This document shows, piece by piece, positions 8,411 to 16,942 of a stretch of 64,000 bases of DNA. The translations under genes were made by a program, and so were the position numbers. Each line of letters starts with the position of its first letter. The stretch's first letter is position 1. The stretch comes from Paenibacillus cellulosilyticus. Its GTDB lineage: Bacteria; Bacillota; Bacilli; Paenibacillales; Paenibacillaceae. The notes below the pieces were generated by a model, which made no database searches, had not been told where the DNA came from, and saw only the letters and a program-made list of their open reading frames with translations. Location of the stretch: NCBI RefSeq assembly GCF_003182255.1, contig NZ_QGTQ01000005.1:186001-250000 (forward strand), in the 5' to 3' direction.

Positions 8411-8438
8411 AGACAAAATAGCCGTCGGATTTGTGACA
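8411..8438 (-). promoter_or_regulatory. Putative ECF41-type promoter of the AhpD-like gene
   Basis: On the minus strand TGTCACA (8438-8432) is followed after 16 nt by TGTC (8415-8412). The published ECF41 consensus is TGTCACA at -35 and CGTC at -10 with similar spacing, so the -35 is a full match and the -10 is one base off. It lies ~60-85 bp upstream of the AhpD-like start codon. Confidence 0.7.
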
Positions 8439-8543
8439 TGTCGGAAAGAATTTTTTCTTCAATTACTTTCATACAGACGAACAGCGCGAAGTCGGCAGCC
8501 TGCGGGCTTCCGTTTCGCGCCGATGTTTTGATTCGGAGAAGCT

Positions 8544-9449
8544 TTAATGAATTGGAGAACCGTGAATGTGCTGCAGCTTATCTGGATTCGCAATGGAGTA
8601 AATGTATTGAATCGTTTGATCGGATGAATAACCGAAGCAGAAAACCTTCATATAGCCATCAGGACGTACGAATAAAACACCGGGCTGATCACTTATCGAC
8701 ACGGAGTGGAGGGTGCCTCGATAAGAGCCTTTATTGTACAAGCCGCTGAAGAAAGCAAGAATGCGATCACGCCCGTAGATTGGGTTGATCGCGGTGCGCA
8801 CCTTACCGCCGCCGTCACTAAGGAGTACCGCGTTATCGGTCAACAAGTGGATGAATGACTCGAAGCGCCCGGTTTTGACCGCCTCGGTGAAGGCCTGCAC
8901 ATAAGGCTCCGCCGCGACAGCGCTGTTCGTTGTTAATTCGTCCTCGTTCTGGGCATGCGATCCGACTTTTGCATTGGCACGGCTGAACAGCTTGCGGCAT
9001 GCAGCCTCTGTCTTCTGCAGCATCAGAGCAATCTCATCGTACGGGTAGCCTAGCGATTCCTTCAGAATATAGACGGCACGTTCCAGTGGCGACAGCTGCT
9101 GCAGCAGCACGAGCAGGGCGTAGCCGAAGCGCTCGCGCAGCACGAGCTGCTCGGCAGGTTCATCTGCAGCGATTGCAGTGGTGAAGCGGATGTCCGGTTC
9201 CGGCAGCCAAGTGCCTGGGTATACCTCCCGCTGGCGGCGGGCAGATCGAATCATATTGATCGAACGGTTCGTGACCATTTTCATCAAGTATGCTTTCGGA
9301 TGCTCGATCGACTGCCAATCCAGGTCGCGGACCGACACGAACACATCCTGCACGATATCCTCGGCATCTGTGATGGAACCAAGCATCCGATAGGCATAAG
9401 CGAGCAGTACCGGCTTGTAGGTCCGGTATAGTGTATCCAAATCCATCAT
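8544..9449 (-). CDS. ECF41-family RNA polymerase sigma factor with C-terminal SnoaL-like extension
   Basis: This protein of about 301 residues has sigma-70 region 2 (YRTYKPVLLAYAYRMLGS, then DAEDIVQDVF at 28-37) and region 4 (LSPLERAVYILKESLGYPYDEIA near 119-141). An SnoaL-like extension follows with the two hallmark ECF41 motifs, DGGGK (212-216) and NPDKL (288-292). In studied ECF41 proteins this fused domain replaces a separate anti-sigma factor and tunes activity. The start is ATG 9449 (or 9446) after AAAGGAG; the upstream extension in the frame lacks a site. Its predicted target is the neighbouring AhpD-like gene. The inducing signal is unknown. Confidence 0.92.
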   Translation of the reverse strand: MMDLDTLYRTYKPVLLAYAYRMLGSITDAEDIVQDVFVSVRDLDWQSIEHPKAYLMKMVTNRSINMIRSARRQREVYPGTWLPEPDIRFTTAIAADEPAEQLVLRERFGYALLVLLQQLSPLERAVYILKESLGYPYDEIALMLQKTEAACRKLFSRANAKVGSHAQNEDELTTNSAVAAEPYVQAFTEAVKTGRFESFIHLLTDNAVLLSDGGGKVRTAINPIYGRDRILAFFSGLYNKGSYRGTLHSVSISDQPGVLFVRPDGYMKVFCFGYSSDQTIQYIYSIANPDKLQHIHGSPIH

Positions 9450-9565
9450 TTGTGCTCCTTTCGTAGTAATCCTATTCCTTCGGCAAGTAGGCACAGGCAG
9501 GCGGGCGGGCCGGTTGCGGCGCTAATGGTTGCAGCAGGGCTTACTTGTTTCCTACAGCTGCTTTC

Positions 9566-9689
9566 TGTACGGTAAGGGTTGCTATAGAGCCTATTCGACC
9601 AATACGAAGTCCGAACAGACGATAATTGATCTGATAACCGTTGTGGGAACCGTTACATGTGATAAGTCCCTCCGTACACTCGAATAGGC
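9566..9689. other. Intergenic inverted repeats with crossing pairing
   Basis: In the 338-bp gap between divergent genes, GCCTATTCGA (9589-9598) is the exact complement of TCGAATAGGC (9680-9689), and TGTACGG (9566-9572) of CCGTACA (9672-9678). The pairings would cross, like a pseudoknot. It could be an RNA element or chance; nothing else is visible in the gap. Confidence 0.3.
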
Positions 9690-9787
9690 CCCACGGCATC
9701 CGTTACGACGAATCGCATCGTACTATTGGCAGGTGCCACCAACACAGCCGTTATTCCAATTCGAATCATCATAAGGGAGTATGAATA

Positions 9788-10459
9788 ATGAACGTCAAAT
9801 ATAGCGATCAACTTGCAGCCACAGTCATTCTCGCAGCAGAAGCATTCGCGAGAGCGGAGCTTGAGCATGATAAGACCGGTCATGATTGGTGGCATGTGCA
9901 TCGTGTTGTACGGATGGCCGAGCGGCTCGCCGATGAGGAAGGCGCGGATCGCTTCATCTGTACGGTGTCCGCACTGCTTCATGACGTAGCGGATGAGAAG
10001 CTCAATGATACGAAGGAAAGTGGTCTACAGAAGGTGCAGCACTGGCTCGCGGCTCAGCCGATTGCTAAGGACGATCAGCATCACATTCTAGCGATCATCT
10101 CTACAATGTCCTATAACGCCGGCACGAACCCGCCGATGCGTACATTGGAGGGACAAGTTGTGCAGGATGCAGACCGGCTCGACGCCATAGGCGCCATCGC
10201 TATCGCGCGTACCTTCCTATATGCAGGACGGATGGGCAGCCCGATCCATAACCCTGCCATTAAACCACGCGATACGATGACGGCGAAGGAGTACCGAGAT
10301 CACAGCAACAATACGGCACTCAATCATTTCTACGAGAAGCTGTTCAAGCTGAAGGAACTAATCAATACGTCCGCTGCCCGCCGGATCGCAGAGCAGCGTC
10401 ATCAGTATATGGAGCAGTATGTTCAACAATTCTTGTTGGAATGGGACGGGCTGGCATAA
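9788..10459 (+). CDS. HD-domain phosphohydrolase (YpgQ/YedJ-like)
   Basis: This 223-residue protein has the HD signature: His32/His36 in HDWWHVHRV, the HD pair at His65-Asp66 in ALLHDVADEK, and a distal Asp in VVQDADRLDAIGA (127-129). This pattern matches the YpgQ/YedJ group. B. subtilis YpgQ is reported as a metal-dependent nucleotide pyrophosphohydrolase, so a role in nucleotide pool cleaning is plausible. The start follows GGGAG at a normal distance. It appears to be a single-gene unit, converging with the acetyltransferase downstream. Confidence 0.85.
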   Translation: MNVKYSDQLAATVILAAEAFARAELEHDKTGHDWWHVHRVVRMAERLADEEGADRFICTVSALLHDVADEKLNDTKESGLQKVQHWLAAQPIAKDDQHHILAIISTMSYNAGTNPPMRTLEGQVVQDADRLDAIGAIAIARTFLYAGRMGSPIHNPAIKPRDTMTAKEYRDHSNNTALNHFYEKLFKLKELINTSAARRIAEQRHQYMEQYVQQFLLEWDGLA

Positions 10460-10478
10460 AGCAGCCTCAGCTATTCTA

Positions 10479-10916
10479 TTAGGGGGTGAAAATCTCCATC
10501 CATTTCTCCGCATGCTGCAGCTGCTCGAAGCCGTATTGTGCGTACAGCCCGTGCGCGTCGCCCGTAATTAACATGAAGCGGCGCAGACCTTGCAGGTCTG
10601 GATGGTCCTTGATCGTCTGCATCATCTGCTTGGACAGGCCCTGTCCGCGGTAGGCCTCATCGACGAATACGTCAGTCAAATAGCCGAACGTCGCACAGTC
10701 GGAAACGACGCGTGCGAACCCGACCAGCCTGCCGTCAGCGGCCTGATCGTAAGCGCCGATGACAACCGCCGTATTGTCAATAGCTCGCTGCAGCCGTTCG
10801 CACGTATAGGACTCGGCCCAAGGCATCGGTCGAAGCTGCTCGTATAGCTCATGTACGTTAAGCAGGTTTCGGTCGGTGGAGATGAGAATCGCAGTGGATG
10901 GGTTCGTTTGGGACAT
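10479..10916 (-). CDS. GNAT family N-acetyltransferase
   Basis: This 145-residue GNAT enzyme has an acetyl-CoA binding segment VFVDEAYRGQGLSKQMMQTI (around residues 85-104) preceded by the beta strand VGFARVVSDCATFGYLTDV. The C-terminal YAQYGFEQL is typical. It would transfer acetyl groups to an unknown amine or protein. The start codon lies directly after the stop of the upstream fusion gene (TAAATG), and its AAGGAG site lies inside that gene's last codons, so the two are translationally coupled. The acceptor cannot be guessed. Confidence 0.88.
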   Translation of the reverse strand: MSQTNPSTAILISTDRNLLNVHELYEQLRPMPWAESYTCERLQRAIDNTAVVIGAYDQAADGRLVGFARVVSDCATFGYLTDVFVDEAYRGQGLSKQMMQTIKDHPDLQGLRRFMLITGDAHGLYAQYGFEQLQHAEKWMEIFTP

Positions 10917-12863
10917 TTAACAGTCACGCTCCTTCAACATGAGATAAGGGTACAGCAGAATAAGACCGGCAATATAGACGACGAGTACGAAGTAAGCAGG
11001 AAGCAAATGAACAAAATCCGTATAACCTATCGCAAAATGAACGCTAAGTCCGGCGATAAACCCTGGCGAACCGCTCCACAGCAGCGTCCACCACTGCCAT
11101 CGCGCACCTTGCTGCAGCCCCCATAAAGCAACAATGAGGATACCGATGGCATCCGACAGCAGCGCACCGCCGAAGCCGGCGCGGTCGTGGGCAATGAGCG
11201 GAACAAGTCGCGAATTGGCGAGATCGAGCGCATCGCGCGTCGTGCACAGGTAACCGATATCCTGCGGTACGAATACGTCGGTAATGCCGACATAAGCAAT
11301 GACGATGCCGCCGATACATAGGGAAGCACCAACGACGATGAAGCAGAGCTGTCCCCATAGCCCTCGCCGCCATACCTTGCTGTTATGCAGGTTTACCGGC
11401 TTGTGGTTAGGGCGGTCTGGATTGCGGCGCATGGCGAGCAGGAACATCGGGAGCAATAAGATGGCTGCCGCGGCATGGAGCGGGTCCAAGAATCCGTATC
11501 CTAAGTAGAGGAAAAAGCTCGGAAACCCAACGCCGCACGAGACCCATATCGTGGTCTTGGCCCAATGCAGCCCGTACCTGAGGCCGTGTCTTGCAAGCTG
11601 ATAATACAGAATGCCGATCGACAGCATCGTGCCGGCGAGCGTGATTCGGTCATGCGACATGAAGTGCAGCAGATTGCCGTTAATCGCTGCCACTTGGCTG
11701 CGCGCCATATCGAGGAACGATTCATCGTAAGGAAGCAGCACCGAGCTTGCCGCGATCAACCACGCAATGACACCCCCGAGCATCATACTGACCCCAAGCA
11801 GACACATCCAACCCCAATGGGTCCAAAAAGACGGCGTAGGCGGCGGTTCGCCCCTCGCCAGTCTATCGTATAGAATGGCCTCATTGACCCGCTTGGGCAA
11901 GCCGGGTCCGGCATAGACCAAGCCGCTGTGCAGCAGCAAATAGTCGGCGCCTGCCGCTATCAGCGTCAGCGCATCGGCCGGTTCATGCACCCCGGCCGAC
12001 GCGAACAGAACGGGACTCCCGCTCGCATAGGCTCGGATCGTCTGCAGCTTAGTCATGCAAGCCTGTCGGCCATCATGACCCGTCAGCACAGCGCCGTCCG
12101 CTGTTCGAATCGAATCCCCGATGACGAATCCGCTCCATACGGCGGGATCGGCTGCTTGTGCAATCTCCTTTAGCACGGAGTCAGGCATATCTAAAGGAAT
12201 GTAGAGCAGCAGCGGCTTCTTCTCGGTGATGCTGGCGTTTTCAACCAAGTGTGAAGACATCTGCTCAAGGAGGAGCTTCGCACTCTTCGAATCGTCCCGA
12301 TACGTATTCATCGCCTCGATAATGAGTGCCGATACGTTGGGTTCGGCCATGAAACGTTCAGCTAAGGACTGCAGTTCAACCGCGGCCTCATTCGGGCCTG
12401 CTTCCGGTGACGCCGCAGCGACACGGACAAACTGCGGCAGCCGATGCTTCGGATGACGAATACGGTGCAGTGCGGCTTCGGCGCCGAGATTCTCATATTC
12501 GCAAGGGTAAAGGATGCTCTCACTTGCAGGATCGATGCGAATCGGGGAATCGCTCTTGATGGGACTAGATGTAATGGGACCGATCTCGACGAAGCCGAAG
12601 CCGAATTGGGATATCGCCTTGACGGCTATGCCTTCCTTGTCGATCGCACCGGAGAGACCAACCGGTGTTGGTAGTAGGATGCCGGCGAAGTTGCGCTGTA
12701 GAAGCGGGGATGGCTCAACATGTCCCAGCGTCTTAATGATGAAGGTGCCGCCGGGAATTCGGCTTAGGCGCCCCATTGCTTGCAGCGTGAAACCGCGTGC
12801 TGCACGCGCGGGAATGCGGAACAGCAGCGGACGAAATATCGTTTGGTAGGACCAGTCAGGCAT
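10917..12863 (-). CDS. Dihydroorotate dehydrogenase-like domain fused to a duplicated membrane domain
   Basis: This is a 648-residue fusion. Residues ~1-340 resemble class 2 DHODH: PVGLSGAIDKEG (67-78, Lys76 kept) with FGFGFVEIGPIT, and the FMN phosphate-binding end AGADYLLLHSGLVYAGPGL (304-322). Where DHODH has its active-site NxSSPNT segment this protein reads EAMNT (183-187), so the catalytic base seems lost. Residues ~350-642 are membrane segments forming two similar modules: HDR at 404-406 with GYGFLDPLH (455-463), and HDR at 559-561 with GYTDFVHLL (613-621). No pyrimidine genes are nearby. It may be an FMN-binding membrane sensor or oxidoreductase rather than PyrD. The start follows AAGGCGG. 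Confidence 0.75.
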   Translation of the reverse strand: MPDWSYQTIFRPLLFRIPARAARGFTLQAMGRLSRIPGGTFIIKTLGHVEPSPLLQRNFAGILLPTPVGLSGAIDKEGIAVKAISQFGFGFVEIGPITSSPIKSDSPIRIDPASESILYPCEYENLGAEAALHRIRHPKHRLPQFVRVAAASPEAGPNEAAVELQSLAERFMAEPNVSALIIEAMNTYRDDSKSAKLLLEQMSSHLVENASITEKKPLLLYIPLDMPDSVLKEIAQAADPAVWSGFVIGDSIRTADGAVLTGHDGRQACMTKLQTIRAYASGSPVLFASAGVHEPADALTLIAAGADYLLLHSGLVYAGPGLPKRVNEAILYDRLARGEPPPTPSFWTHWGWMCLLGVSMMLGGVIAWLIAASSVLLPYDESFLDMARSQVAAINGNLLHFMSHDRITLAGTMLSIGILYYQLARHGLRYGLHWAKTTIWVSCGVGFPSFFLYLGYGFLDPLHAAAAILLLPMFLLAMRRNPDRPNHKPVNLHNSKVWRRGLWGQLCFIVVGASLCIGGIVIAYVGITDVFVPQDIGYLCTTRDALDLANSRLVPLIAHDRAGFGGALLSDAIGILIVALWGLQQGARWQWWTLLWSGSPGFIAGLSVHFAIGYTDFVHLLPAYFVLVVYIAGLILLYPYLMLKERDC

Positions 12864-12964
12864 CGGGCTTCACCGCCTTTTTGCAGCAGCAGGGTGTAGG
12901 CTTTTTCATTACCACGATCATACTATTAAACGCCGTGGGGTACTAGTATGGTTCATTTGATTTG

Positions 12965-13180
12965 AGCATCGCCGGCTGGGTTAGTTTAACGGACTGGGAT
13001 GCCGCTAATCGGTAGAGTCACATCAAACGATAACGTAACGGACAGGAGAAACGTTATTTCAAGAAATCGATAGGTGTAGGACTCGAAATAGGCGCAATAG
13101 TGTCATTGCAGTCCGTTAAGCCGTCAGGGGAAGTAAAAAGGCGTGAATAGTGTCTCTATGGTCCGTTAGCATATCCGGGT
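12965..13180. repeat. Family C repeats, first locus
   Basis: Degenerate repeats of the type AATAGTGTCATTGCAGTCCG-TTAAG occur near 13093 and 13143 on the plus strand, exactly 50 bp apart (ATAG to ATAG). Reverse-orientation halves (TAACGGACTGGGATG and TAACGGACAGGAG) lie near 12972 and 13035. The 436-bp gap holding them contains no other recognisable feature. Confidence 0.65.
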
Positions 13181-13299
13181 AATCCAACGTTATGAATATC
13201 ATCTAGGCAACAGTCGAACTTCCATTGACAAATGACTGCAACCGAATCCATAATTGATCCGATCGTACCATATATTAGAATCTATTGCGGGGTTGTCAA

Positions 13300-13656
13300 A
13301 TGGGTAAAAGTGGATCGTTTGTCTTGTATGCCGTAACGATTATCGTGGCACTGATTGTAGCAATCGTTATGCCGCTGCTTGTGTTTTTCGGAGGTTTTCC
13401 GCTCGTGTTCCATACTTACTACGATGCTAGTTCAGATCATGGATTTGGACATGCGGTTATTGCCTTCATCATGGTTGTCATCAATGTGCTGGCGTTTCCG
13501 ATCACAAGCTTCTTCTTTGTACGTAGTTTAATAAAACGTCAGAACAAAGCCCGGTTTTTCATTTCTGTTGCCATCATGCTTGTCGTTAGTTTTGTTATCC
13601 AAGTGGTGTTCAGCATGATCTTCGAGCTTCCTATTCTCGTTGAGACAACAAGCTAG
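13300..13656 (+). CDS. Small membrane protein of unknown function
   Basis: This 118-residue protein has three strong hydrophobic segments (about residues 8-30, 45-68 and 82-105) and short polar connectors. I do not recognise the family. The ATG at 13300 is preceded by a weak GCGGGG; an in-frame TTG at 13285 has no better site. It converges with the sugar transporter operon and shares the terminator at 13694-13739. No catalytic motif is visible. Confidence 0.6.
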   Translation: MGKSGSFVLYAVTIIVALIVAIVMPLLVFFGGFPLVFHTYYDASSDHGFGHAVIAFIMVVINVLAFPITSFFFVRSLIKRQNKARFFISVAIMLVVSFVIQVVFSMIFELPILVETTS

Positions 13657-13693
13657 TTGAAGTTGAGCATTATACCTTCGACGATAATCAAAC

Positions 13694-13739
13694 AAGGAAG
13701 CCCCGCCGAGGACCTTATGGTCCGCAGCGGGGCTTCCTT
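13694..13739. terminator. Strong terminator between convergent genes
   Basis: The perfect 13-bp stem AAGGAAGCCCCGC/GCGGGGCTTCCTT with an inner GGACC/GGTCC hairpin lies between the small membrane protein and the end of the ABC operon. It probably serves both strands. Confidence 0.8.
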
Positions 13740-13752
13740 GTGTCTAAACACG

Positions 13753-14571
13753 TTACTTGATGCCGAACCGGACGAACGAGTCGACGATCTGGCGGCGCAG
13801 AATGAGGTAGATGAGCAGAATCGGCACACATGAGACTGTGGTTGCTGCCATCAGCGAACCCCACATGTTCGTGTCCGAATTGACGAACAACCGGAGGCCG
13901 ATCTGCAGCGGCGCATGGTTCATCGACTTGGCGATGAGCATCGGCCACAGGTATTCGTTCCATGCATTGATGAATTGCAGGATGCCGAGCGATGCGATCG
14001 TGGAGCGGGTATTCGGAATAATGAGCCGCGTCAAAATGCTCCAGTCGCTCATGCCATCGATCTGTGCCGCTTCAATCAGTACGCCAGGGAACGATTGAAA
14101 CGACTGGTACAGCGACAGAATGGCGAACGTCGAGACGCTGAACGGCAGTACGATGCCAAGCAGCGTATCATTCAGTCCCAGATCGTTCACGAGCACGTAG
14201 TTCGGAATCATGATCGACTGGAACGGAATGAGCCAGGTCAGACTTAAGATAGCGAAAATGACTCCTTTGCCACGGAACCGCCAACGTACGAGCGCATAAG
14301 CCGCCAGCAGACTGGTTGCCAGCTGGAGCATCGTCATCATAATCGACACGGCGAACGAGTTGAATGCCATCCGAACGATCGGCATTTGCGTGAACGCGTA
14401 CGTGTAATTGCTGAATACCGGCTTATGCGGGAAGATGGACGAGGTGAATATTTCCGACTCGTTCTTCAGCGACGAGTTCAGCATCCAATACAGCGGGAAT
14501 ACGGCAAGGACGCACAGCAAGACCAACATCCCGTGCCGAGCAAACGATTGAATCGGGGAACGATGGAACAT
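13753..14571 (-). CDS. Carbohydrate-type ABC transporter permease (MalG/UgpE family)
   Basis: This 272-residue permease has six predicted membrane segments and the cytoplasmic EAA loop IEAAQIDGMSDWSILTRLIIP, which docks the ATPase. The start at 14571 (MFHRSP) has AAGGAG 10 nt upstream; the longer frame overlapping the previous gene has no site. It ends the operon. No ATPase gene is present, as is usual for sugar importers of Firmicutes that share an MsmX-type ATPase. Together with the preceding gene it forms the pore. The binding protein and the neighbouring phosphatases suggest a phosphorylated or glycerophosphate-like solute, but this is inference. Confidence 0.9.
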   Translation of the reverse strand: MFHRSPIQSFARHGMLVLLCVLAVFPLYWMLNSSLKNESEIFTSSIFPHKPVFSNYTYAFTQMPIVRMAFNSFAVSIMMTMLQLATSLLAAYALVRWRFRGKGVIFAILSLTWLIPFQSIMIPNYVLVNDLGLNDTLLGIVLPFSVSTFAILSLYQSFQSFPGVLIEAAQIDGMSDWSILTRLIIPNTRSTIASLGILQFINAWNEYLWPMLIAKSMNHAPLQIGLRLFVNSDTNMWGSLMAATTVSCVPILLIYLILRRQIVDSFVRFGIK

Positions 14572-14594
14572 TGCGCTTCTTCTCCTTCGCAGCC

Positions 14595-15560
14595 TTAATT
14601 GTCGTAAAATGCAAACTTGCGCGATACCATGTTGAGTCCAAGCGCGATCAGGCCGAACACAACGAAGAACAGCAGTGCTGCCGCAGAGCTTAGGCCTGCG
14701 TTCAAGCTTGAGAATGCGAAACGGTACATTTCGTAGTAGATGTTCGTTGATGAGCCGTACGGTCCGCCCGTTGTGAGCATGTCGATATAGGCAAACGTCC
14801 ATTGGCTGGAGAACAGGATGCTCATCGTGAGCATGAAAATAATCATCGGCGACAGAAGCGGGATCGTAATGTGTACGAACTGCCGGAAGCTTCCGGCGCC
14901 ATCCTGCGAAGCAGCCTCGTAGTATTCGCGGTTAATGCTCGTCAGTGCGGCGGAGAACATAATGGTGCTGAAGCCAATCATTTTCCAGCCTGTAATGAGC
15001 AGAATAATCCACTTGGCAAAGCCGGGGTCGGAGAAATACGCAATCGGCTCTTTGATCAAATGCAGCTTAACCAGCAGGTAGTTGACGAGCCCGTTGGACG
15101 GATGGAACAGCCATCGCCAGATTGCACTGACCGAGACCGGAGCCAGTATCATCGGAATGAAGAACATGGCGCGATAGAAGTTTTTGGACTTGCTTTCCAT
15201 CCGGTCCGTGACGACCGCCAGGATCATCGGAATAAGAATCGAGAACGGCAGCAGGCCGACGGTATAGAAGATCGTATTGCCGATCGAATCGATGAAGCTT
15301 TTGTTATGGAACAGATGCTCGAAGTTGTCGAACCCGACGAATACCGGTGACGTGCCAGGAACCATGCTCCACTTTTGAAAAGCGAGATAGAACGTATACA
15401 GCAGCGGCCGGTACATCCAAATGCTAAGCAGTGCGACAGCCGGCAGCAAGTACAAGTACGGCTTGAAGCGCCGCAGCTTCTTCTTGCTCAGGCGTCTACG
15501 CACGATTATGGTCCCCCCCGATAAAGAGGGGGCGATTGTGTTGTCCAAGGATTGGCTCAT
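14595..15560 (-). CDS. Carbohydrate-type ABC transporter permease (MalF/UgpA family)
   Basis: This 321-residue permease has an Arg/Lys-rich cytoplasmic N-terminus (RRRLSKKKLRRFKPYLYLL) and about six membrane segments. Its EAA loop reads YEAASQDGAGSFRQFVHITIPLLSP. It lies 34 bp after the binding protein gene and 23 bp before the second permease. It forms the heterodimeric channel with the MalG-type subunit. The substrate is inferred only from context. Confidence 0.9.
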   Translation of the reverse strand: MSQSLDNTIAPSLSGGTIIVRRRLSKKKLRRFKPYLYLLPAVALLSIWMYRPLLYTFYLAFQKWSMVPGTSPVFVGFDNFEHLFHNKSFIDSIGNTIFYTVGLLPFSILIPMILAVVTDRMESKSKNFYRAMFFIPMILAPVSVSAIWRWLFHPSNGLVNYLLVKLHLIKEPIAYFSDPGFAKWIILLITGWKMIGFSTIMFSAALTSINREYYEAASQDGAGSFRQFVHITIPLLSPMIIFMLTMSILFSSQWTFAYIDMLTTGGPYGSSTNIYYEMYRFAFSSLNAGLSSAAALLFFVVFGLIALGLNMVSRKFAFYDN

Positions 15561-15594
15561 AATCGTTCCTTTCTTGTTCTACCGCTTCCGGTAG

Positions 15595-16911
15595 CTACGG
15601 CATCATGCCGTTGATTTCGTTTTGCGCGGTTGTCAGCGTCGTCTTCACGTCGTCATCGGACATAACGGATTTCACGATTGCGTCCGTGAATACTTTCGCC
15701 ATTTCCGTTGCATTGTCGCCGGGCCAGATAGCTACCGGTTGAATGCGCGTCAGCTGGTCGAGATTGATCTTATACAGCGGGTTTTGCTCAACAAAATCTT
15801 TCAGGCCGTTCGGATCATCAGCAAGACCTGTGCGGAGCGGGAGGTAACCGATCTGCGACGTAATGATCGTGTAGCCGCGGTCGCCTGTTACGAACTTAAT
15901 GAACTCCCATACCGCAGCCGTCTTCACTGCACTGTCTGGACGAACCGCAAGCACGCTTCCCGAGTTAACCGGAACCGATGGGGTATCGCCGAATTGTGGC
16001 AGTGCTGCGCCGTACAGCTTCCAGCCGCCTGCATCTGCTGCCTTCTTCGCGCCGCTGTGCAGAGCCGTCGAGGAAACGTACATGCCTAGATTGCCTGCCA
16101 TGAATTGCTCAGCCAGCTCGTTCTCCGTACCTGGTGCGGATGCCCCGTTGTGGTAGAGGTCCTTCCACATCTGAATGGCAGCGATGCTCGCGTCGGAGCC
16201 GAAATCGGCCGATTTGCGGTCCTTCGCCAGCACTTGACCGCCGTTGCTCAGAATGAGCCCTTCCGTTATCCAGCCGTTGCTTGGCGTAAGGCCAAAGCCG
16301 TCTTTGCCGGTTTTTGCTTTGATTTGAAGCGAAGCTGCCTTGATCTCGTCCCACGTCTTCGGCGGCTTCGCAGGATCCAGACCGGCTTCCTCGAACAGCT
16401 TGCCGTTGATGAAGACGATCGGCGTACTGAATGTGAAGGCGAGACCGTACATTTTGCCATCGATCTTGCCCAGCTCAAGCGCATTCGGCGAGATGCCCTT
16501 CAGATGCTCGTCCAGCTGGTCTTTCGGGAAAATATCCTCGTATGCTTTGAATCCAAGGCTCAATCGGGAGCTGTCGAGCGTGCTGAACGTATGCTGCACA
16601 ACGTCGACTTCCTTGCCGGCCGAGATGTCGGCTTTGTACTGCTGCATGGTCGAATCGGCAACACCTTCGACGACGACACCCTTCTCCTTGCCAACCGTAT
16701 CGTTGAACTCCTTGATCAGCTGCTCCATCCCTGCCTTCATGGTCGGGTAAGCGAGCGAGTAGGAATAGAATGTAATTTTTGTTGGATTCGCAGGATCGAG
16801 CGCTCCGAGCTCAGCAGCACCCGCTGATTTGGATGCTGACCCACATGCACTGAGCCATACCATCGAGCTCATTGCCATCAGTGCGAGCGCGCCTTTTGCC
16901 ATACGTTTCAT
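15595..16911 (-). CDS. Extracellular solute-binding lipoprotein (family 1, UgpB-like)
   Basis: This 438-residue lipoprotein has lipobox WLSAC with Cys23 and a mature family 1 solute-binding fold (FSTPIVFINGKLFEEAGLD, PPKTWDEIKAAS, and EQFMAGNLGMYVSS). These segments resemble UgpB-type glycerol-3-phosphate or oligosaccharide binders. The start at 16911 (MKRMAKG) follows GTGGGGG; the longer frame reaching 17058 overlaps the upstream phosphatase gene and has no site. It captures the solute outside the cell for the two permeases downstream. Confidence 0.88.
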   Translation of the reverse strand: MKRMAKGALALMAMSSMVWLSACGSASKSAGAAELGALDPANPTKITFYSYSLAYPTMKAGMEQLIKEFNDTVGKEKGVVVEGVADSTMQQYKADISAGKEVDVVQHTFSTLDSSRLSLGFKAYEDIFPKDQLDEHLKGISPNALELGKIDGKMYGLAFTFSTPIVFINGKLFEEAGLDPAKPPKTWDEIKAASLQIKAKTGKDGFGLTPSNGWITEGLILSNGGQVLAKDRKSADFGSDASIAAIQMWKDLYHNGASAPGTENELAEQFMAGNLGMYVSSTALHSGAKKAADAGGWKLYGAALPQFGDTPSVPVNSGSVLAVRPDSAVKTAAVWEFIKFVTGDRGYTIITSQIGYLPLRTGLADDPNGLKDFVEQNPLYKINLDQLTRIQPVAIWPGDNATEMAKVFTDAIVKSVMSDDDVKTTLTTAQNEINGMMP

Positions 16912-16942
16912 GATTAATAGAACCCCCACAGTATGAAAGTAT

